DNA of 64,000 nucleotides from Candidatus Zhuqueibacterota bacterium. GTDB lineage: Bacteria > Zhuqueibacterota > Zhuqueibacteria > Oceanimicrobiales > Oceanimicrobiaceae. The notes beneath the pieces are model-generated. The model was not told where the DNA came from and made no database searches. It was given only the letters and a program-made list of their open reading frames with translations. A program made the translations under genes and the position numbers. Positions 41,908 through 51,322 of the stretch are shown here, piece after piece. Every line of letters starts with the position of its first letter. The first letter of the stretch is position 1. The stretch covers positions 1-64,000 of the forward strand of contig JAJDAD010000054.1 in assembly GCA_029262055.1 (NCBI GenBank), given 5' to 3'.

Positions 41908-43548
41908 CTAATCGGCCGGGAGTGTAATGGAGACCTTCGTCCCCTTGCCAACTTCGCTGCTTACTTTGATATCGCCGTCGTGCTTCTCGATGATGTTGTA
42001 GGCGGAGGTTAGGCCGGAGGTCATTTTTACTCTACCACCTGTTCCGGAGAATCCAAAGTCAAATAGCTTCTCGAGCTTTTCTTGCGGAATTCCTCTCCCG
42101 TTGTCGGAGATCTGGACATAGATTTTTTTGTCGCCGCTAAAGGTCTTGATATGGATCTGGCCGTTCTGCTCAATTGCCGCGGCAGCGTTTTTAAGCAAAC
42201 TTAGCATGACCTGGTTCAGTGCACCCGGGTAGCATAAGAGAAGGGGGAGGTCACCGTACTCCGCCTTCACAGTGATTTTCCCCTGAAATTCGTTTCGTAA
42301 CAAAGTCAGAGTGCTCTTGATGCCTTCATTGATGTCGGCTTTTTGGTAGTGCGCTTCATCCAGGCGCGCGAAATTCTTCAGGCTCTTGACCAGGGTTGTA
42401 ATGCGTTGGCCCGCCGCCAACGTGGTTTTCAAGTTTTGATCCAAAAGCTTGAACGCTTTGACCATCTCCGGTCTGGCAAGTTGGTCTTCAGTAGCGTCGC
42501 CAGCGACCAGGAGCGCCCGGATTTTTTCGGCGCAGCGGCTGGAAACATCAACCGAGCTATTGACAACGCCGATGGGGCCATTAATCTCGTGTGCGACGCC
42601 GGCAACCAGATCGCCCAGAGAAGCCATCTTCTCGCTTAGCAACAGCTGTTGCTGTGTTTCGCGCAGTTCTCGCAAAGTACGTACAAGCTCCTTGTTCTGT
42701 GCCCTGAGTTTTTGCGCCTGACTTTCGGTTCGTGCTTTAGCCCTGGCAAGAGATTCTGTCATTTTATTAAACGATTCTGCGAGCTTTCCTATTTCATCCC
42801 GGCCACTGACGCGAGATCTGACCTCAAGATCGCCTTGCGATATGTGGTGCGCGGCCCGCTCCAGTTCTTTGACCGGGATCGTGATCAGTCTGACCAGAGC
42901 CGCTGCGATTACGATTGCAAGGAACAGCGTCGCAAAAAACCAGGCGCGGGTAAATCTTCGCGTCGAGCGAAAGGTGTTTTCTACCCGATGGCCGGCTGCC
43001 AGCGCGTCGCCTCGATTAACCTCGATCAGGTTGCGCAGATCTGAGGTGAAATCATCGAAGAGCCGGCGTGCTTCTCCATTCAAGAGTTGTACTGCCTGCT
43101 GATTTTCACCTTCGCTCGTGAGTTGAAAAAAGATTAGACTTAAATCCTGGTATTCCTCCCACTTGCCGTCAAATGCCGCGTACAGCGTGCGCTCACGCCC
43201 GGAGTAGAGGTTACGTTCTTCAGAGTCAGTTTTCAGGTGTTCATAAGCATCGATGTTTTCATTGATCTTGTCGATGAGCGCGATCATTTTTCCCGCATTC
43301 TCGATTTGCGTCGCTTTGTCCCCGGCGTAGGCGTGCTGTAACTGGCTGAGTCTGAGATTGGCGATGTTGACATTGATCTCTGCAATCGCCAGGGCGCGCG
43401 GCAACCAATTCGTGGTCACTTCGTCGATCTCACCCTTGATCGCTGCCATTTTCTGGATGGAAAAGAAGTTGACGCCGGCCATGATGGACAAGACGATGCC
43501 AAAGGCAACCAATTGCTTGGTGGCAAGATTTAAGTTCTTGAATCCCAT
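41908..43548 (-). CDS. Sensor histidine kinase with periplasmic four-helix domain and HAMP
   Basis: A 546-residue membrane kinase. The first membrane span (about 14-32), a helical 4HB/CHASE3-like periplasmic domain (about 33-200), the second span (about 205-222) and HAMP (ITIPVKELERAAHHIS) lead into a coiled coil and the transmitter. The H-box SLGDLVAGVAHEINGPIG (His about 321) is of the type found in complex-stress kinases. The HATPase_c domain shows SLLKNAAAAIEQ (N-box), VQISDNGRGIP (G1) and TSGLTSAYNIIEKHDG (G2). No response regulator is adjacent. It lies downstream of the small binding protein and may sense the same ligand. Confidence 0.92.
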   Translation of the reverse strand: MGFKNLNLATKQLVAFGIVLSIMAGVNFFSIQKMAAIKGEIDEVTTNWLPRALAIAEINVNIANLRLSQLQHAYAGDKATQIENAGKMIALIDKINENIDAYEHLKTDSEERNLYSGRERTLYAAFDGKWEEYQDLSLIFFQLTSEGENQQAVQLLNGEARRLFDDFTSDLRNLIEVNRGDALAAGHRVENTFRSTRRFTRAWFFATLFLAIVIAAALVRLITIPVKELERAAHHISQGDLEVRSRVSGRDEIGKLAESFNKMTESLARAKARTESQAQKLRAQNKELVRTLRELRETQQQLLLSEKMASLGDLVAGVAHEINGPIGVVNSSVDVSSRCAEKIRALLVAGDATEDQLARPEMVKAFKLLDQNLKTTLAAGQRITTLVKSLKNFARLDEAHYQKADINEGIKSTLTLLRNEFQGKITVKAEYGDLPLLLCYPGALNQVMLSLLKNAAAAIEQNGQIHIKTFSGDKKIYVQISDNGRGIPQEKLEKLFDFGFSGTGGRVKMTSGLTSAYNIIEKHDGDIKVSSEVGKGTKVSITLPAD

Positions 43549-43644
43549 TATTTCTTAGAGAGTTGTTGGGTCTGCGCGAAAAGCCGCGACATGCATGACT
43601 AGGCTGCGGGTTATGCGAAACTCATCTGAAATGCTCATTCACCA

Positions 43645-43782
43645 CGAAGTTCACGAAGGACACGACGAAAAAACATGGATTTTTCAATAATGGGTTGTCC
43701 TTCGGGGTTTCATATTTAAGAAGATTCCAGAAGCATGATACACAAGATTTCAAACAGCTGTTCGCCTCCTTCGTGAACTTCG
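43645..43782. repeat. 16-bp inverted repeat CGAAGTTCACGAAGGA, MITE-like
   Basis: The 363-base gap between the kinase and binding-protein genes has perfect 16-bp inverted arms at 43645-43660 and 43767-43782, about 106 bases apart. Each arm is extended by further CACGAAG-type repeats. No open frame lies inside. Similar CACGAAG...CACGAAGGA units occur as dispersed repeats in many genomes. Confidence 0.5.
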
Positions 43783-43911
43783 CGTGCTTCGTGTTTAAGA
43801 ACTAAGTTCCGAATTGCATACTCTTGCATGCCGCTGGTTCTAAAGGGAATAACCGCAACTCCTCGCAAGTTCACAAATTTTTCAGGCTAGTACAAAACAG
43901 ACTGGAACTTG

Positions 43912-44331
43912 CTACTCATCGATGACAAGCAGCGTCTTGACGTTCGGCGTGAGTTTGGACTGGCTTACAAATCCGATTGCGCCAGGTGAGTTGGCGACGG
44001 AATTGATCATGACCTCTTCCGATTCTAAAGCTTCCGGAGGATCTCCTTCACCGGAAAGCAGTTTTTTTAACCAAATGGATTTCATCCGGGACGAGCTTTT
44101 ACCAATAAATTTGTAGAACGCTTTCTTAGTGGGTCCTTTCGGTTTAAGGTCTTTTACCAATACCGCAGCCCCGTTGCCCCATTCCCGAATGTCGCCGGTA
44201 TAGATGTTTATTAGCTCGACTTTTTTGAGCGAATCGAGAGGGACCGATTTATTGGCAATAACCGCTACTTGCGAGAAACCCGGACCGGCCTGGAATAACA
44301 TCAAGATAATTGTAGGTAGTAACAGCTTCAT
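43912..44331 (-). CDS. Small phosphate-binding (PstS/PBP-like) periplasmic protein
   Basis: A 139-residue exported protein with a signal peptide ending GPGFSQ. It matches the shortened PBP-like family annotated as phosphate ABC transporter substrate-binding protein: VELINIYTGDIREWGNGAAV, KKAFYKFIGKSSSRMKSIW and NSPGAIGFVSQSKL. At half the PstS length it lacks one lobe, so it is more likely a sensor-associated or scavenging protein than a true ABC receptor. No Pst permease is present. It follows a porin gene by 16 bases and precedes the kinase. Confidence 0.8.
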   Translation of the reverse strand: MKLLLPTIILMLFQAGPGFSQVAVIANKSVPLDSLKKVELINIYTGDIREWGNGAAVLVKDLKPKGPTKKAFYKFIGKSSSRMKSIWLKKLLSGEGDPPEALESEEVMINSVANSPGAIGFVSQSKLTPNVKTLLVIDE

Positions 44332-44347
44332 GAATTATGGACCAACC

Positions 44348-45601
44348 TTAGAAGCGCACCGATACGGCAGTTGCAAAAAAGTTGAACTTATTTGTCGCCC
44401 GGAAAAGAGCAGCCTCGGTGCCCGCCGCGTTAACTCTGACTTCAGTTCCCTCGAGATCGCCGGATGCATATTGTGCCTTCAAGAGAATACGATCGTTGAC
44501 ACGATACGAAAATCCGACCGTGGGTATCTTGAAGTCTGCCGTCGCCAGATCCAGGTCAAACAACTCAGTTTTGTCGTCGGTTTTCCAATAACTGCCATAA
44601 ATGAAAATCTCATCCGTCACTTCATAGCCGATGGTGGCGTAGTAAAAGCTTCTTTCTATATCAAGTTCAGATTCATTTTGGACCTTGAAGCTTACGGTTT
44701 CTGCTTCAACAGAAAGACCGTGCCAATAATAGGAAAGGTCAAAGCCGAGTCGGGTGCGCGGCACTTCCCTGAAGCGGCTTGCGGACGCATTGCCGGGATC
44801 GCGGCCGCTGGTAAGGAAAGCCAGTTGACGTAAGTCCGGGTTGTCAAATGCCCCGTCGAGCTGGTTGTCGTTTTCGCGCGTCACAGATACGCCCGTTTTC
44901 AGCTCACCATAACGAATGCCCAAACGGGCGCCGACCAGGAAAGTGTCGGTGGAATCCGTGCCGGATTGCCCCTCCTGCTCAAGGGTTCGCACGTTGGGGC
45001 TATTGCCCAGGTACGCGGCGTAATCCAGGTTGAGGGTGCCCGCGGGCAGAAAGCCATAGGCCTGCACGAAAGCGCGCTGTGGCGTGTAGTCCTCGACCGC
45101 GATAAACTCGCGAAACGCAGTTTCATAGATCAGCGGTCTAATTATGTAGGGCAGCAGTGGCGTGCGGTTCTTGATTTCATTTAGATTGTTGAACGTGGGT
45201 AGCAAGAGGCCGAGCTTCAGATTGAAAGTACTATTTGCACGGTAGCGGATCCAGGCCTCTTCCAGGCTTGCATTTCCCTGCTGGCGGCTTGATGAGAAAT
45301 TATTCAGGAATTCAAAATTGACAAAGGCGCGCCACTTTGGATCGATGTCTTTCTGGAAAAAGAGATTCAGTTGTTGTGCAGTGAACGAATTCTCCGAGTT
45401 GTCCCAATTATCGACGAAAACTCCGTCGATAAACCGGTCTTGCGACTCCGTTTGATGTTGAAATGTGTTCTGAAAATAACCGAAGATTCGCAGCGGTTTC
45501 TCACCTGCCTGCGCATTCACATCCGTAACCGGGCAGGTTAAGCAAAGCAGAAAGAGGATGGTAATGAGGCCGCGACTTCCAAGATCCTGACTACCGGCCA
45601 T
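44348..45601 (-). CDS. OprO/OprP-like outer-membrane porin
   Basis: About 417 residues from the ATG at 45601 (the TTG at 45628 is an alternative). A signal peptide (LITILFLLCL, cleavage near VNAQ) precedes a strand-rich barrel with an N-terminal FGYFQNTFQHQ segment, FFQKDIDPKWRAFVNFEF and SLEEAWIRYRANSTFNLKLGLLLP, typical of phosphate/pyrophosphate-selective-porin-like proteins. The end FNFFATAVSVRF has the terminal Phe used by the BAM machinery. It is transcribed with the small phosphate-binding-like gene 16 bases downstream, which suggests anion uptake or sensing. Confidence 0.82.
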   Translation of the reverse strand: MAGSQDLGSRGLITILFLLCLTCPVTDVNAQAGEKPLRIFGYFQNTFQHQTESQDRFIDGVFVDNWDNSENSFTAQQLNLFFQKDIDPKWRAFVNFEFLNNFSSSRQQGNASLEEAWIRYRANSTFNLKLGLLLPTFNNLNEIKNRTPLLPYIIRPLIYETAFREFIAVEDYTPQRAFVQAYGFLPAGTLNLDYAAYLGNSPNVRTLEQEGQSGTDSTDTFLVGARLGIRYGELKTGVSVTRENDNQLDGAFDNPDLRQLAFLTSGRDPGNASASRFREVPRTRLGFDLSYYWHGLSVEAETVSFKVQNESELDIERSFYYATIGYEVTDEIFIYGSYWKTDDKTELFDLDLATADFKIPTVGFSYRVNDRILLKAQYASGDLEGTEVRVNAAGTEAALFRATNKFNFFATAVSVRF

Positions 45602-45807
45602 TCGATGTCCCGTCAACGATTTTTGCAATTTGATTTTGCCCCCGAAAGTTCTAAAAAGATCATCAATCGTTACAAGTTTGTCAAGTCAAAACTGCTTGTT
45701 TTGTGCTGCAATCGTAACTTCGGTACGCTTGACAACGTTCGTCAGGATTTATACTTTCAATTTCGCCGGAGCGAGTGGCGGTCAAACTGTTAGTAACGGA
45801 GGAGCAA

Positions 45808-46695
45808 ATGTCGCTGGAGAGTATCTACAACCTTTTCAAAACCGTTTTTCAGTTCCCGATCTTTACCATCAAGCAGACGACGGTGACCCTGGCTTCGGTT
45901 GCTTTGGTGGTTGTACTGATGGTCGGAATTGCCATTCTGTCCCGGGTTGTGACCAGGGTACTCCTGAGAAGCATACTGAGCCGGACAAGTCTGGAGGAAG
46001 GCACGCAATACACGCTGGGCCGAATAACGCATTATCTGTTTCTGGTCATGGGGGCGATGATCGCATTTCAGTTCGTAGGCATCGACCTGAGCGGTCTGGT
46101 GGTTATGTTCGGCTTCTTGTCGGTCGGTATCGGGTTTGGCTTGCAGAATATTACTTCGAACTTCATTTCCGGTTTGATACTTTTGCTCGAACGTCCGATC
46201 ACGGTCGGAGACCGGGTTGTGGTCGGCGACACCGAGGGGGATGTTAAAGAGATTCACATTCGCTCCACCATTGTCCGTACGCAGAACAATGTTTCGATCA
46301 TCGTACCCAACTCAGAATTCATTTCTTCGAACGTGATTAACTGGTCACATTCCGACCCCAAGCTACGACTCGACGTTAATGTCGGCGTGTCCTACGGATC
46401 TGACCTTGATTTGGTCATGCAGACCCTGACGGAAATTGCTCAGGCGGAACCCGAGGCCCTGGGAAATCCCAAGCCGGAAGTGCTACTGCTGGCATTCGGG
46501 GATTCGGCCTGGGACATGGAGCTGCGCGTTTGGATAGAAAACCCCAAGCGGCACTGGCAAGTTCGTTCCTCAATCAATTGCGCCATCGTTCGGAAGTTCC
46601 GGGAGCATGATATTGAAATTCCATTTCCACAACAGGACCTGCACGTCCGGTCGCCGTTGCCGGTTCCTGTCAGTAGTAGGGACTCACAGGATTGA
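45808..46695 (+). CDS. MscS-family mechanosensitive channel
   Basis: About 295 residues. The ATG at 45808 is preceded by GGAGGA. Three hydrophobic spans (about 27-52, 75-95, 100-125) precede the pore helix LSVGIGFGLQNITSNFISG and the beta domain starting LLLERPITVGDRVVVGDTEGDV. The C-terminal alpha/beta domain (LDVNVGVSYGSDLDLV) follows, ending in the family motif EIPFPQQDLHV. It releases osmolytes on hypo-osmotic shock. It stands alone, divergent from the porin gene. Confidence 0.92.
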   Translation: MSLESIYNLFKTVFQFPIFTIKQTTVTLASVALVVVLMVGIAILSRVVTRVLLRSILSRTSLEEGTQYTLGRITHYLFLVMGAMIAFQFVGIDLSGLVVMFGFLSVGIGFGLQNITSNFISGLILLLERPITVGDRVVVGDTEGDVKEIHIRSTIVRTQNNVSIIVPNSEFISSNVINWSHSDPKLRLDVNVGVSYGSDLDLVMQTLTEIAQAEPEALGNPKPEVLLLAFGDSAWDMELRVWIENPKRHWQVRSSINCAIVRKFREHDIEIPFPQQDLHVRSPLPVPVSSRDSQD

Positions 46696-46842
46696 AGGTG
46701 CCCTGCCGTCCGTTGCCCCATGGCTCCGCTGAGCTGCGGTGACGGCCCGGCCCGGCAAGGAATGGTTTGAAATCGTAATGGGTTCTCGGCTATTTAACAG
46801 CGCCTTTTCCCGCGAATATTATCCGAATGCAAGGAGTCACAT

Positions 46843-49077
46843 TTGGCAAATAGAAAATCAAGAGCCGGACACGGCTTTGGAACCGCCCCCGTATTCCTAG
46901 CCGGGATTAGCACAATCCTGGGTGCGATTCTATTCTTGCGCTTTGGATACGCAGTCGGACACACCGGACTCCTGGGCTCCATCCTGATCATCCTGATCGG
47001 GCATGCCATCACGATTCCCACTGCCATGGCCATCGCCGAGATCGCCACCAATCTAAAGGTCGAAGGCGGCGGAGAGTATTTCATTATCAGCCGGTCCTTC
47101 GGCTCGATGGTGGGCGGCACGATCGGTATCTCACTCTATTTCTCACAGGCGATCTCCGTGGCGTTTTACATGATCGCCTTTGCAGAGGCGTTTACGCCGG
47201 CGTTCGAGTGGCTGGCTCTTTATCTCGGTTTTACGCCGGAGACCTGGATGATCAGCATCCCGGGGACTTTACTTTTGATTGTCCTGATTATCACGAAGGG
47301 CGCGGACCTTGGTGTGAGCGTGCTTTGGGTTGTAGCCACCATCCTGGCGGCGTCGCTGGTAATGTTTTTTCTAGGGCGGCCCGAGAATGTGCCTGCCGGC
47401 ATCGACCTTTTGGCAAAGGTGGAGAATCCGGACGAGTTCTTCGTAGTGTTTGCGATCATATTTCCCGCCTTTACCGGAATGACCGCCGGGGTCGGACTAT
47501 CCGGCGATTTGAGAAATCCGCGCAAATCGATCCCGCTGGGCACGATGCTGGCCACCGTTGTGGGCATGATTATCTACGTTTGCGTGGTCATCAAATTTGC
47601 GCTTAGCCTGTCGGTGGACGAACTTGCGGAGGGTCAGTTTGCCATGAGCAAGATCGCCATCTGGGGTCCGATTATTCCGATTGGGCTGGGTGCAGCTTCT
47701 CTCTCATCGGCCATCGGTTCGATCATGATTGCCCCGCGTACCATGCAAGCGCTCGCTCTGGACCAGATCTTTCCGGTTGCGGCGATAAATAGCTTTCTAA
47801 GGAAGGGCAAGGGTGAATCCAACGAGCCGTTCAATTCAACTTTGATCACCGCGATTATCGTCATGGTCTTTGTGGTCATGGGCAGCGTCAACTTTGTGGC
47901 GCAAATCATCAGCATGTTCTTCATGATCACCTACGGGTCGCTTTGTCTGGTAAGCTTTCTGGAGCATTTTGCCGGCAATCCATCCTACCGGCCAACCTTT
48001 CGTTCTAAATGGTATCTGTCCTTGTTGGGTGCGCTGGCTTGTTTTATCATGATGTTTCAGATGGCGCCGATTTATGCCCTGGTGGCGCTGGTGGCCATCA
48101 CTGCAATTTATCTGAGCCTGAAGCGGGGCAGGGAGGAAGAGGATGATCTGTCCGCCATGGTGAAAGGCGTCTTGTTTCAACTGACGCGCAAGTTGCAGGT
48201 GCTGATGCAACGGAAGCAGTCCGAGGTAGTGCTGACCAACTGGCGTCCTTCGTTCATCGCGATTTCAGCTAATTCTCTCACGCGCCTGGCGCCGTTTGAT
48301 CTGCTGCGCTGGATTTCGCATTACTACGGCTTCGGGACCTTTATTCATTATATTCAGGGGCCGCTCGATGAGAAGACCCAGGTTGAGTCAAAGGAAAAGC
48401 TCGATCAGCTTATTCAGCAGGGCAGCGACAGTGACGCCGGCATTTACGTCGACACGATTATTTCCCCGAGCTTTAAGACGGCGGTGGCGCAGATTGTGCA
48501 AATCCCCGGTATCTCGGGACTGGAGAACAACAGCGTCTTATTTGAATTTCACGAGGACGACCCGAAGGGTATATCGAGAATTATCGACGGATGTGATTTC
48601 GCGGCAGTGGTTGATTTCAATCAGTGCGTGCTGCGCTCTTCGTCGCGACACTTCGGTTACAAGAAGCGAATCGACATTTGGCTTACGCCGGGCGATTATC
48701 GCAATGCCAACCTGATGATCTTGCTCGCCTACATTTTGAAAGGTCACCCCGAGTGGCATGAGTGTGAAATCGAACTGTTCGCCGCCTTTGAAGAAGCGCA
48801 AATGACCAAGAGCGTTAACAGCCTGAACAAGCTCATCGACGCCGGACGCATCCCGATCTCGCACAAAAATGTCCGCAAGATGCCGTGGAACAACAAGGCG
48901 AAATCGTACGAGAACCTAGTCTGCGAAAACTCCGTGGATGCCGATCTGGTCATCATGGGTTTTTCGCTTTCCAAAATACGCCAGGAACAGGGCGAATTTT
49001 TCAAGAAGTTTTCGAACATCCAGGATGTTTTGTTTGTCCGGGCCGGACAGAAGATTGTGATTAGTGAGACGGATTAG
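46843..49077 (+). CDS. APC/SLC12-like permease with cytosolic C-terminal domain
   Basis: A 744-residue transporter starting at TTG 46843 with AAGGAG upstream. The first roughly 430 residues have 12 spans of the amino acid-polyamine-organocation fold (STILGAILFLRFGYAVGHTG, GGGEYFIISRSFGSMVGGTI, FPAFTGMTAGVGLSGDLRNP), close to the SLC12 Na-K-Cl cotransporter branch. The remaining roughly 300 residues form a hydrophilic domain with SLC12 C-terminal/universal-stress-like character (IDIWLTPGDYRNANLMILLA, VDADLVIMGFSLSK). It may move K+/Cl- or amino acids; the ion is not predictable. It is 45 bases upstream of rlmN. Confidence 0.85.
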   Translation: MANRKSRAGHGFGTAPVFLAGISTILGAILFLRFGYAVGHTGLLGSILIILIGHAITIPTAMAIAEIATNLKVEGGGEYFIISRSFGSMVGGTIGISLYFSQAISVAFYMIAFAEAFTPAFEWLALYLGFTPETWMISIPGTLLLIVLIITKGADLGVSVLWVVATILAASLVMFFLGRPENVPAGIDLLAKVENPDEFFVVFAIIFPAFTGMTAGVGLSGDLRNPRKSIPLGTMLATVVGMIIYVCVVIKFALSLSVDELAEGQFAMSKIAIWGPIIPIGLGAASLSSAIGSIMIAPRTMQALALDQIFPVAAINSFLRKGKGESNEPFNSTLITAIIVMVFVVMGSVNFVAQIISMFFMITYGSLCLVSFLEHFAGNPSYRPTFRSKWYLSLLGALACFIMMFQMAPIYALVALVAITAIYLSLKRGREEEDDLSAMVKGVLFQLTRKLQVLMQRKQSEVVLTNWRPSFIAISANSLTRLAPFDLLRWISHYYGFGTFIHYIQGPLDEKTQVESKEKLDQLIQQGSDSDAGIYVDTIISPSFKTAVAQIVQIPGISGLENNSVLFEFHEDDPKGISRIIDGCDFAAVVDFNQCVLRSSSRHFGYKKRIDIWLTPGDYRNANLMILLAYILKGHPEWHECEIELFAAFEEAQMTKSVNSLNKLIDAGRIPISHKNVRKMPWNNKAKSYENLVCENSVDADLVIMGFSLSKIRQEQGEFFKKFSNIQDVLFVRAGQKIVISETD

Positions 49078-49122
49078 GGTCAATCCCGACGGACTGATTG
49101 TCTTAGAGTCAGTGTTTAAATC

Positions 49123-50154
49123 ATGAGTAAAACCGACCTAAAGGGACTGAGTCAAAACGAGCTCGAGGATCTGGTCCGCCGGATGGACGAGCCGCGGTTC
49201 CGCTCCGCTCAGATTTTTTCCTGGATCTATGGCAAGCGGGTAGACTCGTTCGACGAGATGACGAATCTATCCAAAGAGTTTCGGGAGAGGCTGGCAAAGT
49301 CAGCCACAATTGGACAACTTGCGCTGCAAGCGAGTGAAACATCGGGGAAGGATTCATCCACCAAGTATTTGTTTAAACTGCAGGACGGACTGGCGGTCGA
49401 GTCGGTCCTCATGCCCGAAGACGGCCACGCCACCTTGTGTGTTTCTACCCAGGTGGGTTGCGCCATCGACTGTAAGTTTTGCGCGACCGGGAAAATGGGT
49501 TTGCAACGGAACCTGAGCGCCGGGGAAATATTAGACCAGGTCTTGCGGGCCGAGGAATTGTCGGGCCAACCGGTTCGAAACCTGGTATTTATGGGAATGG
49601 GCGAGCCTTTTCATAATTACGATAATCTTCTGAAAGCGTGCGAAATTTTGACCGACGAGTCCGGCCCCAATCTGTCCAGTCGCAAACTGGTCATTTCCAC
49701 CAGTGGGATTCTTCCCAAGATTCTTCAGTATGCGGATGAGGGGCACAAGTACCGGTTGGCGATCTCTTTGAACGCCACCACCGACGAGCAACGCACCGCC
49801 CTGATGCCGCTCAACAAGAAGTGGCCTATTGCGGAAGTGATACGGGCGGTCAAATATTATACGGAAAAATCCAACCAGAGAGTGACCTTCGAATATGTCC
49901 TGCTGAACTCAGTGAACGATTCTGTCGACGACGCCCGTCGCCTGCGAAAGTTAGTCGAGGGTCTGCGATGCAAGATCAATCTGATTCCCTACAATCCAGC
50001 GGTCGGACCCTACTCCCGATCTCCCAATGAGAGGATTCAGGCCTTTTACGAGCAACTGGCAGGCTTGAAAGTGCCGGTGATGATTCGCTGGAGCAAGGGG
50101 GATGACATTGCGGCGGGCTGCGGTCAATTGGCGGTTGCTGAGAAGGGGCGTTAG
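49123..50154 (+). CDS. rlmN: 23S rRNA (A2503-C2)/tRNA (A37-C2) methyltransferase RlmN
   Basis: A 343-residue radical SAM enzyme. It has the N-terminal accessory domain (FRSAQIFSWIYGKRVDSFDE), the cluster motif CAIDCKFC (CxxxCxxC) followed by ATGKMGLQRNLSAGEI, the MGMGEPFHNYDNL SAM-binding segment, and the C-terminal methyl-carrying Cys in DIAAGCGQLAV. Length is normal for RlmN. There is no Cfr-specific sign. The gene ends 4 bases into the convergent TPR gene. Confidence 0.95.
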   Translation: MSKTDLKGLSQNELEDLVRRMDEPRFRSAQIFSWIYGKRVDSFDEMTNLSKEFRERLAKSATIGQLALQASETSGKDSSTKYLFKLQDGLAVESVLMPEDGHATLCVSTQVGCAIDCKFCATGKMGLQRNLSAGEILDQVLRAEELSGQPVRNLVFMGMGEPFHNYDNLLKACEILTDESGPNLSSRKLVISTSGILPKILQYADEGHKYRLAISLNATTDEQRTALMPLNKKWPIAEVIRAVKYYTEKSNQRVTFEYVLLNSVNDSVDDARRLRKLVEGLRCKINLIPYNPAVGPYSRSPNERIQAFYEQLAGLKVPVMIRWSKGDDIAAGCGQLAVAEKGR

Positions 50155-51188
50155 TTTGTCCTGCCGATAAGCACTTCCCGGCATTCCTGGCACGTTGTTA
50201 TCATCTGTTGCAGCTCTTTCTTGTAGCGCTCGTCGGACACACTCTGCTGCTGGAATCTCTCGAGGTTCCGGCATTCTTGTTTAGCCCGGTCATGGTGACC
50301 AAGTTTCAAGGAAAGCTGGGAGATGTTCTTTCGGCAGACCAGTTCATTGTACGGCGACAGGACTTGATCCTCGGTCAGCGAAGAAAGGATCTTTTGATAA
50401 TAGGCAAGCGACTTTTGCCAGTCGCCCAGTTTCTTGTTTAGCTTTGCCGCGCACCACAAAAAGACACGGCTATCAGGGAATTCGACCAGCACGCTTTCGA
50501 CAAGCTGCAAGCCACGCTCGTATTCACCTTCATCCAGTAAGATCCAGCACATGCTGTTGAGCGCGCTGTAGCGGGAATAGCGACTGCCGGTCAGTGCTTT
50601 CATGATCATCTGTTTGCCGTCCTCGCGTTCATCACGGATAAAAGGAAGCCACGAAAGACGGTGGCTGAGTTTGCTGCGGTAGTATTTATACCAACCGAGG
50701 CCCAGGTAAGCATCGTGGAATGTGCTGTCCTTGCTGACCGCTACCTGCAACGATTCAGCACTTCTTTTTGCATGTCGCAACGCTTGCCAGTATTTTCCCT
50801 GCCTGGAAAAGTGCAGCGAGAGGTACCCGTGGCTGCTGCCGAGATAGAAGTACGCCGCGGGATCTTTGTGGTCGTTCTTGATCTGTTTCTTGGCCCGTTC
50901 GAGGGCACTGTCCACCAGGGAGATAAAGTGCCCATCATCATCATAGACTTCGTAGTCCATCATCTGGGTTTGCAGGACAGCCGCATGGAAAAAATAACCG
51001 ATTGGACTTTCGGGCATCTCATTCTTTAGCTGTTCGAAAACAGCCGTCGCATCCGGGTAGTTCTGTTGAATGCTCAGTCGAATGCCGGTCCTGATCAGGG
51101 TGTCTGTTTTGGCGCTCGGGCCTCCGTACGCCATTGTCGCCAGCAGTAAGCTGAGCACCATCGAAATGGGAGAGTGTGCCATCATCAT
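50151..51188 (-). CDS. Exported TPR-containing protein, function unknown
   Basis: A 345-residue protein starting with several Met codons after AAGGATG. The signal peptide (MAHSPISMVLSLLLATMAYG) precedes a mainly helical protein with TPR-like repeats (AYFYLGSSHGYLSLHFSRQG, FHDAYLGLGWYKYYRSKL, SRVFLWCAAKLNKKLGDWQK). It resembles the outer-membrane-associated tetratricopeptide proteins of FCB bacteria. No enzymatic domain is visible. The stop overlaps the rlmN stop by 4 bases. Confidence 0.65.
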   Translation of the reverse strand: MMMAHSPISMVLSLLLATMAYGGPSAKTDTLIRTGIRLSIQQNYPDATAVFEQLKNEMPESPIGYFFHAAVLQTQMMDYEVYDDDGHFISLVDSALERAKKQIKNDHKDPAAYFYLGSSHGYLSLHFSRQGKYWQALRHAKRSAESLQVAVSKDSTFHDAYLGLGWYKYYRSKLSHRLSWLPFIRDEREDGKQMIMKALTGSRYSRYSALNSMCWILLDEGEYERGLQLVESVLVEFPDSRVFLWCAAKLNKKLGDWQKSLAYYQKILSSLTEDQVLSPYNELVCRKNISQLSLKLGHHDRAKQECRNLERFQQQSVSDERYKKELQQMITTCQECREVLIGRTN

Positions 51189-51322
51189 CCTTAATTATAG
51201 TAAGATCTATTGGCGGGACTTCCATGTTGCTTTGCTGGGGTGTGCTTTGCCCTTCTTACCTAAACGGCCAACGGACGGGAAATGTCCGCTTATCACAAAA
51301 AGTAAATGCTGCCCCTGAGGAC

